From assembly GCA_965370805.1 (NCBI GenBank), contig CBDUVZ010000046.1, forward strand, positions 1-21,203: DNA of 21,203 bases. The letters are read 5' to 3'. Made by a program: the position numbers and the translations under genes. This document shows, in pieces, positions 7,177 through 14,365 of this stretch (positions within the stretch are counted from its first letter, which is position 1; every line of letters starts with the position of its first letter). Below the pieces are notes generated by a model. That model was not told the origin of the DNA. It ran no database searches and saw nothing but the letters and a program-made list of their open reading frames with translations. This DNA comes from CBDUVZ01 sp965370805 (GTDB lineage Bacteria > Hydrothermota > Tepidihabitantia > Tepidihabitantales > Tepidihabitantaceae).

Positions 7177-8307
7177 TCAGGCATCAATCGGAATCGAGAA
7201 ATGGAACGTCGAGCCTTTCCCGACCTCAGACTCGCACCACGCCTTGCCGTCGTGCGCCTCGACAATCTTCTTCACCACCGCCAGCCCCAGCCCGGTCGAA
7301 CCCTTCACTTTCTCGCCGGACCGGTAGAACCCGACGAACACCCTCTCGATATCCTCCTCCGGGATGCCCCGGCCGCTATCCTTGACCGCGAACCTGAGAG
7401 TACCGGTGCCGTTAGCGGCGGACACCTCGATTCTCCCGTTCTCGCCGGTATACCGGATTGCATTGGACAAGTAGTTAGTCACAACCTGGCTGATTCTTCG
7501 CCGGTCGCAGCGGGCGATGATTGACGGGACGTTCATCACAATCTCCTGGCCCTTGCCCCGGGCAAGGAACTCCAGTTGGGAGACGCAGTACACGGCGACC
7601 TCCCTGACATCGACCTTCTCTCTCTCCAGCTCAATCCGCCCGTTCTCGAACCGCGATATCTCGAGCATGTCCCGGCGCAGCCCTTCGAGCGTGTCCTCGC
7701 TGCCGAGCATCCGGTTCACTGCATCGCGCTGCTTCTCGTTCAGTTCGCCGAGCAGCCCGTCGCGGAACAGCTCAAGGTAGCTCCGGACAATCGCCATCGG
7801 GGTTCCGAAGTCGTGAATCGCCATGTCCACGAGTCCGGACTTGAGCTTGCTCGCCGCTGCCAGTTCCTGGTTCTGTGCCTCCAGCTTTACCCTGGCGTGT
7901 TCCAGTTCGGTCACCGTCCGCTTGCGCTCGATTGCATAGCGGATGGCGCGCGCGAGCAGGTTGCCGTCAATCTGACCCTTGACCAGGTAATCCTGCGCCC
8001 CGGACCTGACCGCTTCGACCGCAACCGACTCGTCGTCAAGCCCGGTCAGGACCACAATCGGCTTGTCCGAAGCCGCGGCGTGCATCCGGTTGACCGTATC
8101 CAGCCGCTGAGCGTCGGGCAGGGACAGGTCGAGCAGGATGACGTCGAACTCCTGCCCGGTCACGCATTCCAGTCCTTTGCCCAGGGTATCGGCGTGGGTC
8201 AACTCGAACCGGCTCGCCCCGACTTCGGTCAGCAGTACCCGCAGCAGCCGGGCATCGCCCGGGTTATCCTCAACCAGCAGGATTCTCGTGCGCTCCTGTT
8301 CCATCAT
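7177..8307 (-). CDS. Receiver-histidine kinase hybrid (REC-HisKA-HATPase)
   Basis: Protein of 376 aa. The N-terminal receiver domain (about 7-125) has acidic residues E13-D14, phosphoacceptor D60 (VILLDLSLPD) and conserved K110. A short coiled coil (130-155) precedes a HisKA domain with H165 in DMAIHDFGTP. The usual L-R after H-D is replaced by F-G, an uncommon H-box. The HATPase domain has N282 (NYLSNAIRY), D310 (DSGRGIPEED) and a GSTGLGL G2 box (336-342). The build fits kinases controlled by phosphorylation of their own receiver, so it may take phosphate from, or compete with, the response regulator encoded just upstream. Two adjacent ATG codons (8307 and 8304) follow GGAGG; spacing favours the second. 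The gene begins 10 nt after the regulator stop, consistent with one operon. Confidence 0.93.
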   Translation of the reverse strand: MMEQERTRILLVEDNPGDARLLRVLLTEVGASRFELTHADTLGKGLECVTGQEFDVILLDLSLPDAQRLDTVNRMHAAASDKPIVVLTGLDDESVAVEAVRSGAQDYLVKGQIDGNLLARAIRYAIERKRTVTELEHARVKLEAQNQELAAASKLKSGLVDMAIHDFGTPMAIVRSYLELFRDGLLGELNEKQRDAVNRMLGSEDTLEGLRRDMLEISRFENGRIELEREKVDVREVAVYCVSQLEFLARGKGQEIVMNVPSIIARCDRRRISQVVTNYLSNAIRYTGENGRIEVSAANGTGTLRFAVKDSGRGIPEEDIERVFVGFYRSGEKVKGSTGLGLAVVKKIVEAHDGKAWCESEVGKGSTFHFSIPIDA

Positions 8308-8317
8308 CTGCCTCCGG

Positions 8318-8764
8318 CTAGCACGAAGGCAGCTTGACGACCGTGAGCCAGAATCCTTCGATTTTCTTCACCACGTCGATGAACCGGTCGAAATCCACCG
8401 GCTTGGCGATATAGCAGTTCGCGTGCAGGTCGTACGTCCTCGCGATATCCTCCTCGGCCTTTGAAGTAGTAAGAATGACAACCGGAATCCGCCGCAACTC
8501 CGGATCCTCCTTGACTTCGGCCAGCACTTCGCGGCCGTCCTTCCGCGGCAGGTTCAGGTCCAACAGAATCAGGTCGGGTCGCGGCGCTGAGGCATGTTCC
8601 CCTTCACGGCGCAGAAACTCCATCGCCTCGACCCCGTCACCGACCGCGTGCAGGTTGTTTCTCACTTTGGCTTCCTTGAATGCCTCCCGGGTAAGGCGGA
8701 CGTCGCCCGGGTTATCCTCAACCAGCAGGATTTCTATCGGTCTACCTTCAATGCAACTGCTCAT
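8318..8764 (-). CDS. Single-domain response regulator, Rcp1/CheY-like
   Basis: Protein of 148 aa consisting only of a receiver domain. Acidic pocket E16-D17, phosphoacceptor D69 (LILLDLNLPRKDG), T99-T100 and K121 are all present. The long loop between beta4 and beta5 (TSKAEEDIARTYDLHANCYIAKP) is typical of the Rcp1 group, which partners phytochrome-like and PAS kinases and has no DNA-binding output. It therefore probably relays phosphate or acts by protein contact. The start at 8764 has a strong AAGGAGG 8 nt upstream. It differs at 17 of 148 positions from the paralogue at 14366-14812, and residues 58-119 are identical. A repeat cassette separates it from the kinase gene, whereas the paralogous pair overlaps. 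Confidence 0.95.
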   Translation of the reverse strand: MSSCIEGRPIEILLVEDNPGDVRLTREAFKEAKVRNNLHAVGDGVEAMEFLRREGEHASAPRPDLILLDLNLPRKDGREVLAEVKEDPELRRIPVVILTTSKAEEDIARTYDLHANCYIAKPVDFDRFIDVVKKIEGFWLTVVKLPSC

Positions 8765-8952
8765 GTCTCATTCCTCCTTCGCTTTCTGGCAGTGAATCGA
8801 ACAGCTTCGTTCTTCACTGTGTTATGCCCTCCGAGGGTACTTCCCGCTCGTTCTGTTCTACCACAGTGTTCATCGGTGTTGTGCCCTCCGAGGGCACTTT
8901 CCGCTCGGGTCTGAACCCCGTGTTTATCGGTGTTCATCCGTGGTTTACTCAT
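8761..8952 (-). CDS. 63-aa ORF made by a repeat cassette, bracketed by ATGA overlaps
   Basis: This small frame starts in the ATGA that also ends the upstream kinase (ATG 8952-8950, kinase TGA 8951-8949). It stops in the ATGA that begins the response regulator (TGA 8763-8761, regulator ATG 8764-8762). Its product is basic, with repeated NTDEH/NTDKHG and ALGGHNT/TLGGHNT segments, a pattern produced by the underlying DNA repeat. I do not think it encodes a functional protein. However, the frame could let ribosomes pass from kinase to regulator and so keep the two genes coupled. Confidence 0.3.
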   Translation of the reverse strand: MSKPRMNTDKHGVQTRAESALGGHNTDEHCGRTERAGSTLGGHNTVKNEAVRFTARKRRRNET

Positions 8953-8955
8953 TCC
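8767..8955. repeat. Inserted repeat cassette flanked by CTCATTCC direct repeats
   Basis: Two copies of CTCATTCC (8767-8774 and 8948-8955) flank 173 bp composed of two similar units, each with a GCCCTCCGAGGGC-type hairpin (near 8827 and 8883) and a GTGTTCATCGGTGTT-type phrase. The matching kinase/regulator junction at 14808-14815 has one CTCATTTC and no cassette. This is consistent with insertion plus target-site duplication, or with a repeat expansion. Confidence 0.6.
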
Positions 8956-11123
8956 TTTCCCCCTCCCTTCACGGGCAGGGTAAACCGGAACGTCGAACCC
9001 TTACCCGGTTCTGATTCCATCCATATCCGCCCGCCGTGCCGCTCGACTATCCTCTTGCAGACCGCGAGCCCGATTCCGGTGCCGGAATACTCAGTCCTGC
9101 TGTGCAGCCGCTGGAAGATAACGAACACCCGGTCCGCGTACTTCGGGTCAATCCCGATCCCGTTATCCTTGACCGCGAACTCCCAGTTGCCGTTATTGCG
9201 GGAAACGCCGACGTGGACCCGCGGTGCCTCCTCGCCGTGGTACTTCAGCGCATTGCCGACCAGGTTCTGCAGCAACTGCTCCAGTTGCCGGTCGTCGGCC
9301 ATCACGGTCGGCAGGAGGTCATGTGTGACCTTCGCCTTGTTGTCCTCAATCGCCATCTGCAGGTTCAGCAGCGCCCGATCTAGCACCGCGTTGCTGTCGG
9401 TCGGCTCCGGCTCCCGACCCCTGGTCCCCACCCGCGAATAGGTCAGCAGGTCGTTGATCAACCGCTGCATCCGGGTCACACCGTCCACCGCGAACCCGAT
9501 GAACTCATCCGCGTCCTCATCCAGCTTGCCCCGATACCGCCTTGCCAGCAGTTGAGTGTAGCTCCCGATCATCCGCAGCGGTTCCTGCAGGTCATGTGAC
9601 GCCACGTAGGCGAACTGCTCCAGCTCCTGGTTCGACCGCTCCAGTTCCTGCCGCTTCTCTTCGAGCGCCTGCTCGGCCCGCCTTCGCTCGGTGATATCGC
9701 GGGCGACTTCCAGGACCTTGACAACCGACCCGTCCTCGCCCATAACCGGCGAAGCACTCACCGACAGGAACCGCTGAAGCCCCTCGCTGAACTTCTCCAC
9801 CCGGGCCGGCTTTCCGGACGCGAACACCCGGGCAACCGGGCAACCCGGACAGACGCTGTCCCGGCCGTGGAACACCTCGTAGCACTTCCGCCCCACGAGA
9901 GTCTCGTCGGTCCCGACCTTGAGCCACCGCCGGGTCGTATCGTTCGTCCGCTGGATTGCGTATTCCCGGTCCATGACAGTCGTCATGTCGTCGACCGAAC
10001 GGAACACATTCTCAAGGTCGGCCTTGGCTGCTCTCACTTCCTCCTCAACCTGCTTCCGCTCAGTGATATCGCGCATGATTCCGACCGCGTTCCACTCACC
10101 TCTGAGTTGGAATGCGGACATCGACAACTCGACCGGGATTTCCGTCCCATCCTTCCGGACTGCGGCCAGCTCCAGCGTCCTGCCCACCGCCGCGTCCTGC
10201 CCGGTCTTCTGGAAATGGCCGAACGCCTTGCGGAATGCCTCACGGAACCGCTCGGGCGCAAGCACGCCGTGCAGGTTCTTCCCGAGGATTTCGGCCTCCT
10301 CGTACCCGAAGATGCGGACCGCGGCCGGGTTCCAGTAAGCAACCCTGCCGTCGCTGTCAATCCTAGCAATCGCATCTTGGGCCGTACTGGTTATCGCCCG
10401 GAACTTCGCCTCATTCTCGCGCAGTTGATCCTCGGCTCGCTTCAGTTCCGCGATCATCTTGTTGAAGGAAACGGCAAGCGCACCAATCTCGTCCCGTGAT
10501 CCTGTCTCCACCTTGCAGTCCAAGTCCCCTGCCGCAACCCGGTCTGTGGCGGCCGCAAGCACGCTGATCGGTCGGACAACGAGCCTCTTGAGACCGACTG
10601 TGCTCGCCAGAAAGAACAGAATCGCACCGGCCAGAAGCAGAGCACCGATTGTCAGCGCCAAGCTTCTTGTCCTCTGTCTTGTGCTCGCGAGACTAATGCC
10701 CAGACACGCGGTCCCGATCTGCTCCTCGGGTCCGGCATCCATCGCTCCGGCCAAGCCCAATTCTTCTCTTGCCAGCGGCACGGTCCTGGTCGCTATCGGA
10801 ACGGTGTACTCCTTGACCGTCCCTTTGTCCTGCTCTCCGGAACGACCGGCAATCACGCGCCCCTGCCTGTCCAGGACTCGAGCGTAGGCAACGTTCTTCT
10901 CCTTGATCATGCCCTCGAGCAGCGGGCCGAGGATCTCCTCGCTGCCGACCAGAACGCCGTATTCGCTGTTATGGGCCAAGTTCCTGGCAAGAGCGTTGAC
11001 CCGTTCATCCAAGTCAGCGTGAATCGTGTGCGTCTCGTGCCAGATGCTCAACACGCCTATCGACCCCACAGTCACCACGATGAAGCACGCTGCCAGGACG
11101 TTGAGCTTTGTCGCTATCCTCAT
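8949..11123 (-). CDS. Membrane sensor histidine kinase: periplasmic sensor-HAMP-PAS-PAS-HisKA-HATPase
   Basis: Protein of 724 aa from the ATG at 11123; the open frame upstream is inside the binding-protein gene. TM1 is at about 7-27, a periplasmic domain of about 125 residues follows, TM2 is at about 154-177 and HAMP at 178-230. PAS 1 spans about 240-355. PAS 2 (about 372-480) carries the C-x4-H-x5-C-x2-C cluster (C414, H419, C425, C428). A coiled coil precedes HisKA with H510 (YVASHDLQEPLR). The HATPase domain has N624, D653 (DNGIGIDPKYADRVF) and GTGIGL (681-686), the type of core seen in phytochrome-like and bacteriophytochrome-related kinases that use Rcp1-type regulators. The start overlaps the binding-protein stop by ATGA. 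The regulator at 8318-8764 is the obvious partner. Confidence 0.95.
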   Translation of the reverse strand: MRIATKLNVLAACFIVVTVGSIGVLSIWHETHTIHADLDERVNALARNLAHNSEYGVLVGSEEILGPLLEGMIKEKNVAYARVLDRQGRVIAGRSGEQDKGTVKEYTVPIATRTVPLAREELGLAGAMDAGPEEQIGTACLGISLASTRQRTRSLALTIGALLLAGAILFFLASTVGLKRLVVRPISVLAAATDRVAAGDLDCKVETGSRDEIGALAVSFNKMIAELKRAEDQLRENEAKFRAITSTAQDAIARIDSDGRVAYWNPAAVRIFGYEEAEILGKNLHGVLAPERFREAFRKAFGHFQKTGQDAAVGRTLELAAVRKDGTEIPVELSMSAFQLRGEWNAVGIMRDITERKQVEEEVRAAKADLENVFRSVDDMTTVMDREYAIQRTNDTTRRWLKVGTDETLVGRKCYEVFHGRDSVCPGCPVARVFASGKPARVEKFSEGLQRFLSVSASPVMGEDGSVVKVLEVARDITERRRAEQALEEKRQELERSNQELEQFAYVASHDLQEPLRMIGSYTQLLARRYRGKLDEDADEFIGFAVDGVTRMQRLINDLLTYSRVGTRGREPEPTDSNAVLDRALLNLQMAIEDNKAKVTHDLLPTVMADDRQLEQLLQNLVGNALKYHGEEAPRVHVGVSRNNGNWEFAVKDNGIGIDPKYADRVFVIFQRLHSRTEYSGTGIGLAVCKRIVERHGGRIWMESEPGKGSTFRFTLPVKGGGKE

Positions 11124-12085
11124 CGCTCGACTACCTCTGCGGCCTGTTCGACAACCCCCTCCGGCACGACTATACCCAGATGCTCGGCAACCGTCAGGTT
11201 CAGGCACAGCCGGACTCTCCTGGGTACCCCGATTGCGAGGTCACACGCCGGCACGCCGCCCAGTATCCGGACCGCCTTTTCTCCCGACTGCCTACCGACA
11301 TCCCGGTAGTCGGCCGACAACGCGAGCAGGGCCCCCGCCTTCACATACGAACCGGACAGCCCCATGACCGGGACCCCTGCCTGCAGACAGCGCGTCAGGA
11401 TGTACTTCGTGGACTGGGAAGAAACAACCGTGGGGTCCGCCACCATCCACAACACGTCGATGTCCCCGACTATGCCATTGACCGCGTCAGGGACATCCGC
11501 TTCGTTCCCCACGGCCCTGGGTATCAGTTTCAGTCCCTGGGACCGTGCCGCCCCGGTCCCTGCGGCGACGATGGCTCCGGTCTGGTTCGGGTCGTACAGA
11601 ACACCGACCTTCCCCGCCTCCGGTATCACTTGCTTCAGGTTCTGGAACTGGGTCCGGAGAGGGATGTCAAGCGAAACGCCCGTCAGGTTGCGACCGCTGG
11701 AGTTCATGCTCGACGCAATCCCTTCTGAAACGGGATTCAGCACCATTGAGAACACGATCGGGATGTCGCTGATTCCTTCCATCAGCAGCCTCGTGGGCTG
11801 AGTACCGATGGCAAGAATCAGATCGGGCCGCTGAGTTCTTGTGGCGTTCAGGATGTCCCGGCCCTTCTTCTTCTCCAGGTTGTGCTCAACGAACGATGCG
11901 GCGACCCCGCCTTGCTCCAGCGCCTGCTTGAATCCGGTCAGGGCCTCGTTGTAGGGAACGATGTCCTTACTTTTGACGACCGCAATCGTCACCTGCTGAG
12001 CCAGGGAGAACGAGGCCGCGCACAGGACCGCAAGCAGCAGGCCCGAAGCCGGGCAGGGGCGCCTGGCCGCTATCCGTTTCCTCAT
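11120..12085 (-). CDS. ABC_sub_bind family periplasmic binding protein without transporter partners
   Basis: Protein of 321 aa from the ATG at 12085. It has a Sec signal peptide: basic start MRKRIAARR, hydrophobic core SGLLLAVLCAASF, and a likely cut after SLA at residue 29. The mature part begins QQVTIAVVKSKDIVPYNEAL and has the two-lobed Rossmann-like pattern of the ABC_sub_bind family (DLILAIGTQPTRLL; IPIVFSMVLNP; GVLYDPNQTG; VLWMVADPTVVS; VPVMGLSGSYVKAGALLALS). These proteins bind small ligands, and some are linked to Trp/Tyr transport. No permease or ATPase gene is nearby. Instead the stop overlaps the start of a membrane kinase by ATGA, suggesting a role as periplasmic ligand sensor for that kinase. 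The open frame extends upstream to 12352, but that part overlaps the receptor gene and is rejected. Confidence 0.88.
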   Translation of the reverse strand: MRKRIAARRPCPASGLLLAVLCAASFSLAQQVTIAVVKSKDIVPYNEALTGFKQALEQGGVAASFVEHNLEKKKGRDILNATRTQRPDLILAIGTQPTRLLMEGISDIPIVFSMVLNPVSEGIASSMNSSGRNLTGVSLDIPLRTQFQNLKQVIPEAGKVGVLYDPNQTGAIVAAGTGAARSQGLKLIPRAVGNEADVPDAVNGIVGDIDVLWMVADPTVVSSQSTKYILTRCLQAGVPVMGLSGSYVKAGALLALSADYRDVGRQSGEKAVRILGGVPACDLAIGVPRRVRLCLNLTVAEHLGIVVPEGVVEQAAEVVER

Positions 12086-12119
12086 GCCGCTTTGATGACG
12101 GGCAGGAACCGGTATCAGC

Positions 12120-14021
12120 TCAGAAGCTCCAGTTCGCGCCCGCGGTGAAGCGACGGCCGACAAGGTCACCGGTATGCCAGTTCCCCGGGTTCCCATCCGG
12201 CGGGTTGGACTCGTAGTGCCCGTTGCCGATGAGGTTGTACCCGGCCAGGGAAAGCTCCAGGTTGTCCAGCAGCCGGTATCCAACCCTGGCGTCAACCGCG
12301 GCATAAGACTCGACCAGGGAAGGCACCGGATTGCCGAGCGTATCCTGGACACGGCCGAACACCGGGTTCGAGGTAAGATAGATCTCGTTGTACTGGCTCA
12401 CGTACCGGACCGCGCCGCTGGCCGAGAACCGGCCCGGAGTCGCCCTGAGCCCGAAGTTGGCCTTGTGCTCAGGGTCAACCGCCAGGTTGCCGAAATCATC
12501 CCGGTTGATGGTCTGGTACGCGTAGTTGGCGAACCCGGTAAGCCAGTTGGTGATGACGACATGCACGTCCGCCTCACCGCCGTACTGGTTCGCGCCCCCG
12601 ATGTTCTGCATCGGGCCTGACTGGGTGTTGTCAATCAGGTCCGAATACAGGTTGTAGAACACCGCGGCCTCGAACCTGACGCGGTTCGTCAGTTGGGCGA
12701 AGTAGCTCAGCTCGAACGAAGTGATGTTCTCCTGTTTCAGGTTCTTGTTCCCGAGGGCAAACGGATACACTGTGCCCTCGTTGGTGTGCTGGAAGAGCGA
12801 AGGAATGTAGTACCCGTTGGCCGCAGTCAGGCGTATGCCGTGGCCGTCAGCCGGCTTGTACATGATACTGGCCCGGCCCGAACCGAGCAGGTTGAGCATG
12901 CTGTAGTACTCGCCCCGGCCCCCGATGGTGAGGATGAACGGGCCGCCGAGGCGAAACTCCTGCTCGGCGTTCAGCGCAGCGTCGTACACCCGGTGCGCCT
13001 CGGACTTCCCGACGTCCGGTTCCTTGAGCTTCTCGACGGCCCAGTAGGTGTGCTTCACGTACGCCCCGACAGAAGTCATGTTCCGGCCCCACCGGAAGGC
13101 GCGGAACACCTCGAGCTCGGTGTTGTTGTCCTGCACCCCGAAATTCCCGTCCCAGAAATCCTTCACGTGGCGGTTGTTGAAGAGCCGGACCCGGAAATCG
13201 GGCCGGTCATAACGCAGGGCGGCAAACAGAGTCTTGGGGTTGCAGACCCTGGATATCACGGACCGGGCATCCGAGTACCGCGCCATCAAGGAAAAGGCCG
13301 ACTTCGCATCAAAGTGATAGACCGCCTTGCCGCCCCCGTAGGTAACAGTGAAGTGGTCGCCCTCGGGGACATTGGGATTCGGCTCGTCCCATTCCTTGGC
13401 CCGGCGGTGGCCCGCAGAAGCATAGTAGTCAAGCTTGCCGGCCCTGCCCGCGTACCCGGCGTTGCCCCGGATTGTGTTCCAGGTTCCGCCGAACGCATTC
13501 AGGTGCCCGCCTTCCGCCTCGCGTGGGGTCTTGGTGACGATATTGACTACCCCGCTGAAAGCGTTGCCTCCGTAGAATATCGCTCCCGGCCCTTTGATGA
13601 TTTCGATGTGGTCGATTTCCTCAAGGCCGAACGGCGCCCAGTCCAGGAAGATGTGGTTCGCGTGGTACATGAACACGCTGTTGCCGTCCAGGGTGACGAG
13701 CAGATGCCCGGTATCACAGAAGCCCCGCACCCCGATGACGTGCTGGGCCACGTCTGATTCTCGGACGTCAACCCCGGCCACCGTTCTTAGCACGTCGCCG
13801 AGACTGGTGGCACCGGATAACCGTATGTCTTCCGCTGTGATTATCACAATGCTCGATGCCGCCTCGGTAATCGGCTGGAACCTCTTGCTTGAGGAGAACA
13901 CCACCGGGATTTCCTCAAAGAGCAAACCCTCCCGTGCCGTTCCATCCCCGGCAAGAGCTGCCGAACCGAAGCCGGTCATGAGTATCATGACCATAACGAG
14001 AATCCCGAAAAAGCCTTTCAT
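12120..14021 (-). CDS. TonB-dependent outer-membrane receptor
   Basis: Protein of 633 aa. The signal peptide covers residues 1-24 (hydrophobic core FFGILVMVMILMTGFGSAAL, cut after ALA). A segment EGLLFEEIPVVFSSSKR follows, which is where a TonB-box-like element would lie. The plug domain spans about 47-160, with ITAEDIRLSGATSLGDVLR, VIGVRGF and the IEIIKGPGAIFYGGNAFSGVVNIVTK signature. The rest is a beta-barrel with alternating aromatic strands, ending in the terminal phenylalanine (GANWSF) expected for BAM-dependent insertion. It is short for a siderophore receptor and closer to vitamin- or signal-type receptors; the ligand is unknown. The start is supported by AAGGAGGGAG 4 nt upstream. It is the first gene of the signalling operon, 34 nt before the binding-protein gene. 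Confidence 0.94.
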   Translation of the reverse strand: MKGFFGILVMVMILMTGFGSAALAGDGTAREGLLFEEIPVVFSSSKRFQPITEAASSIVIITAEDIRLSGATSLGDVLRTVAGVDVRESDVAQHVIGVRGFCDTGHLLVTLDGNSVFMYHANHIFLDWAPFGLEEIDHIEIIKGPGAIFYGGNAFSGVVNIVTKTPREAEGGHLNAFGGTWNTIRGNAGYAGRAGKLDYYASAGHRRAKEWDEPNPNVPEGDHFTVTYGGGKAVYHFDAKSAFSLMARYSDARSVISRVCNPKTLFAALRYDRPDFRVRLFNNRHVKDFWDGNFGVQDNNTELEVFRAFRWGRNMTSVGAYVKHTYWAVEKLKEPDVGKSEAHRVYDAALNAEQEFRLGGPFILTIGGRGEYYSMLNLLGSGRASIMYKPADGHGIRLTAANGYYIPSLFQHTNEGTVYPFALGNKNLKQENITSFELSYFAQLTNRVRFEAAVFYNLYSDLIDNTQSGPMQNIGGANQYGGEADVHVVITNWLTGFANYAYQTINRDDFGNLAVDPEHKANFGLRATPGRFSASGAVRYVSQYNEIYLTSNPVFGRVQDTLGNPVPSLVESYAAVDARVGYRLLDNLELSLAGYNLIGNGHYESNPPDGNPGNWHTGDLVGRRFTAGANWSF

Positions 14022-14235
14022 TACTCCCTCCTTGGGTTGTGCTCCCGGATACCGAAGAGCCGCGTTCAGCGACCGGTATCAATACCCGAAGAGCTTCTCG
14101 GCTTTTTTCCTAACAAATGGAACCTGTTGCCAACGGTTCGCGCCGCTCAGGCCTGGTACGGCCCGGATAACCATCCCGGTCATCGTGCGCCTGCATTGAC
14201 CCCAAGGTTTTCCCTTCTTCTTTCATAACCAAGTC
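14022..14235 (-). promoter_or_regulatory. Long structured 5' leader of the receptor operon
   Basis: About 214 nt separate the predicted transcription start from the receptor ATG. The RNA can form consecutive stems: GGTCA/TGACC enclosing TGC/GCA (within about 14175-14202), GGCC/GGCC (about 14143-14160), GAACC/GGTTC enclosing GTT/AAC (about 14119-14140), and GATACCG/CGGTATC (14080-14074 with 14054-14048) enclosing CGC/GCG. The last stem ends shortly before the Shine-Dalgarno. I could not match it to a known riboswitch class; the cobalamin B12 box and a GEMM core are not apparent. Confidence 0.4.
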
Positions 14236-14241
14236 TATCAT

Positions 14242-14270
14242 ATTCTACCGACAAACAGTGCCACGGTCAA
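14242..14270 (-). promoter_or_regulatory. Sigma70-type promoter of the receptor/kinase operon
   Basis: On the minus strand, TTGACC (14270-14265), a 17-nt spacer and TAGAAT (14247-14242) make a near-consensus promoter. Transcription should begin near 14235. It probably drives the six genes down to 5563, because internal gaps are short or overlapping. Confidence 0.72.
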
Positions 14271-14294
14271 GCGGTACTTCGCGTCGCGGAGAAC

Positions 14295-14311
14295 CGGACC
14301 GTCCCGGTCCG
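14295..14311. other. Perfect inverted repeat upstream of the receptor promoter
   Basis: CGGACC and GGTCCG form a 6-bp stem around a 5-nt loop. It lies 24 nt upstream of the -35 box and 55 nt beyond the regulator stop at 14366. It could be a weak terminator for the upstream gene pair (no T-run) or an activator site. The remaining bases of 14271-14365 show nothing further. Confidence 0.35.
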
Positions 14312-14365
14312 CAGCTTCCCTGTGGCCCCTGTGCATCAGCTCGCCCTGTTTCCCGGTGTCGGCTG

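Noticed and set aside
11124..11207. 28-residue N-terminal extension of the membrane kinase
   Set aside because: It overlaps the binding-protein gene; starting at 11123 puts TM1 at the N-terminus and gives an ATGA overlap.
12086..12352. N-terminal extension of the binding protein to 12352
   Set aside because: It overlaps the receptor gene in another frame and would bury a good signal peptide that starts at 12085.
14086..14108. Terminator-like stem followed by six Ts on the plus strand
   Set aside because: The stem is only four good pairs with mismatches, and no plus-strand gene lies upstream. On the minus strand, where the leader is transcribed, there is no T-run.
14022..14235. Cobalamin riboswitch in the receptor leader
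   Set aside because: A GGGAA-like stretch is present, but the conserved B12 box and the GCCACTG element are not, so the class cannot be claimed.
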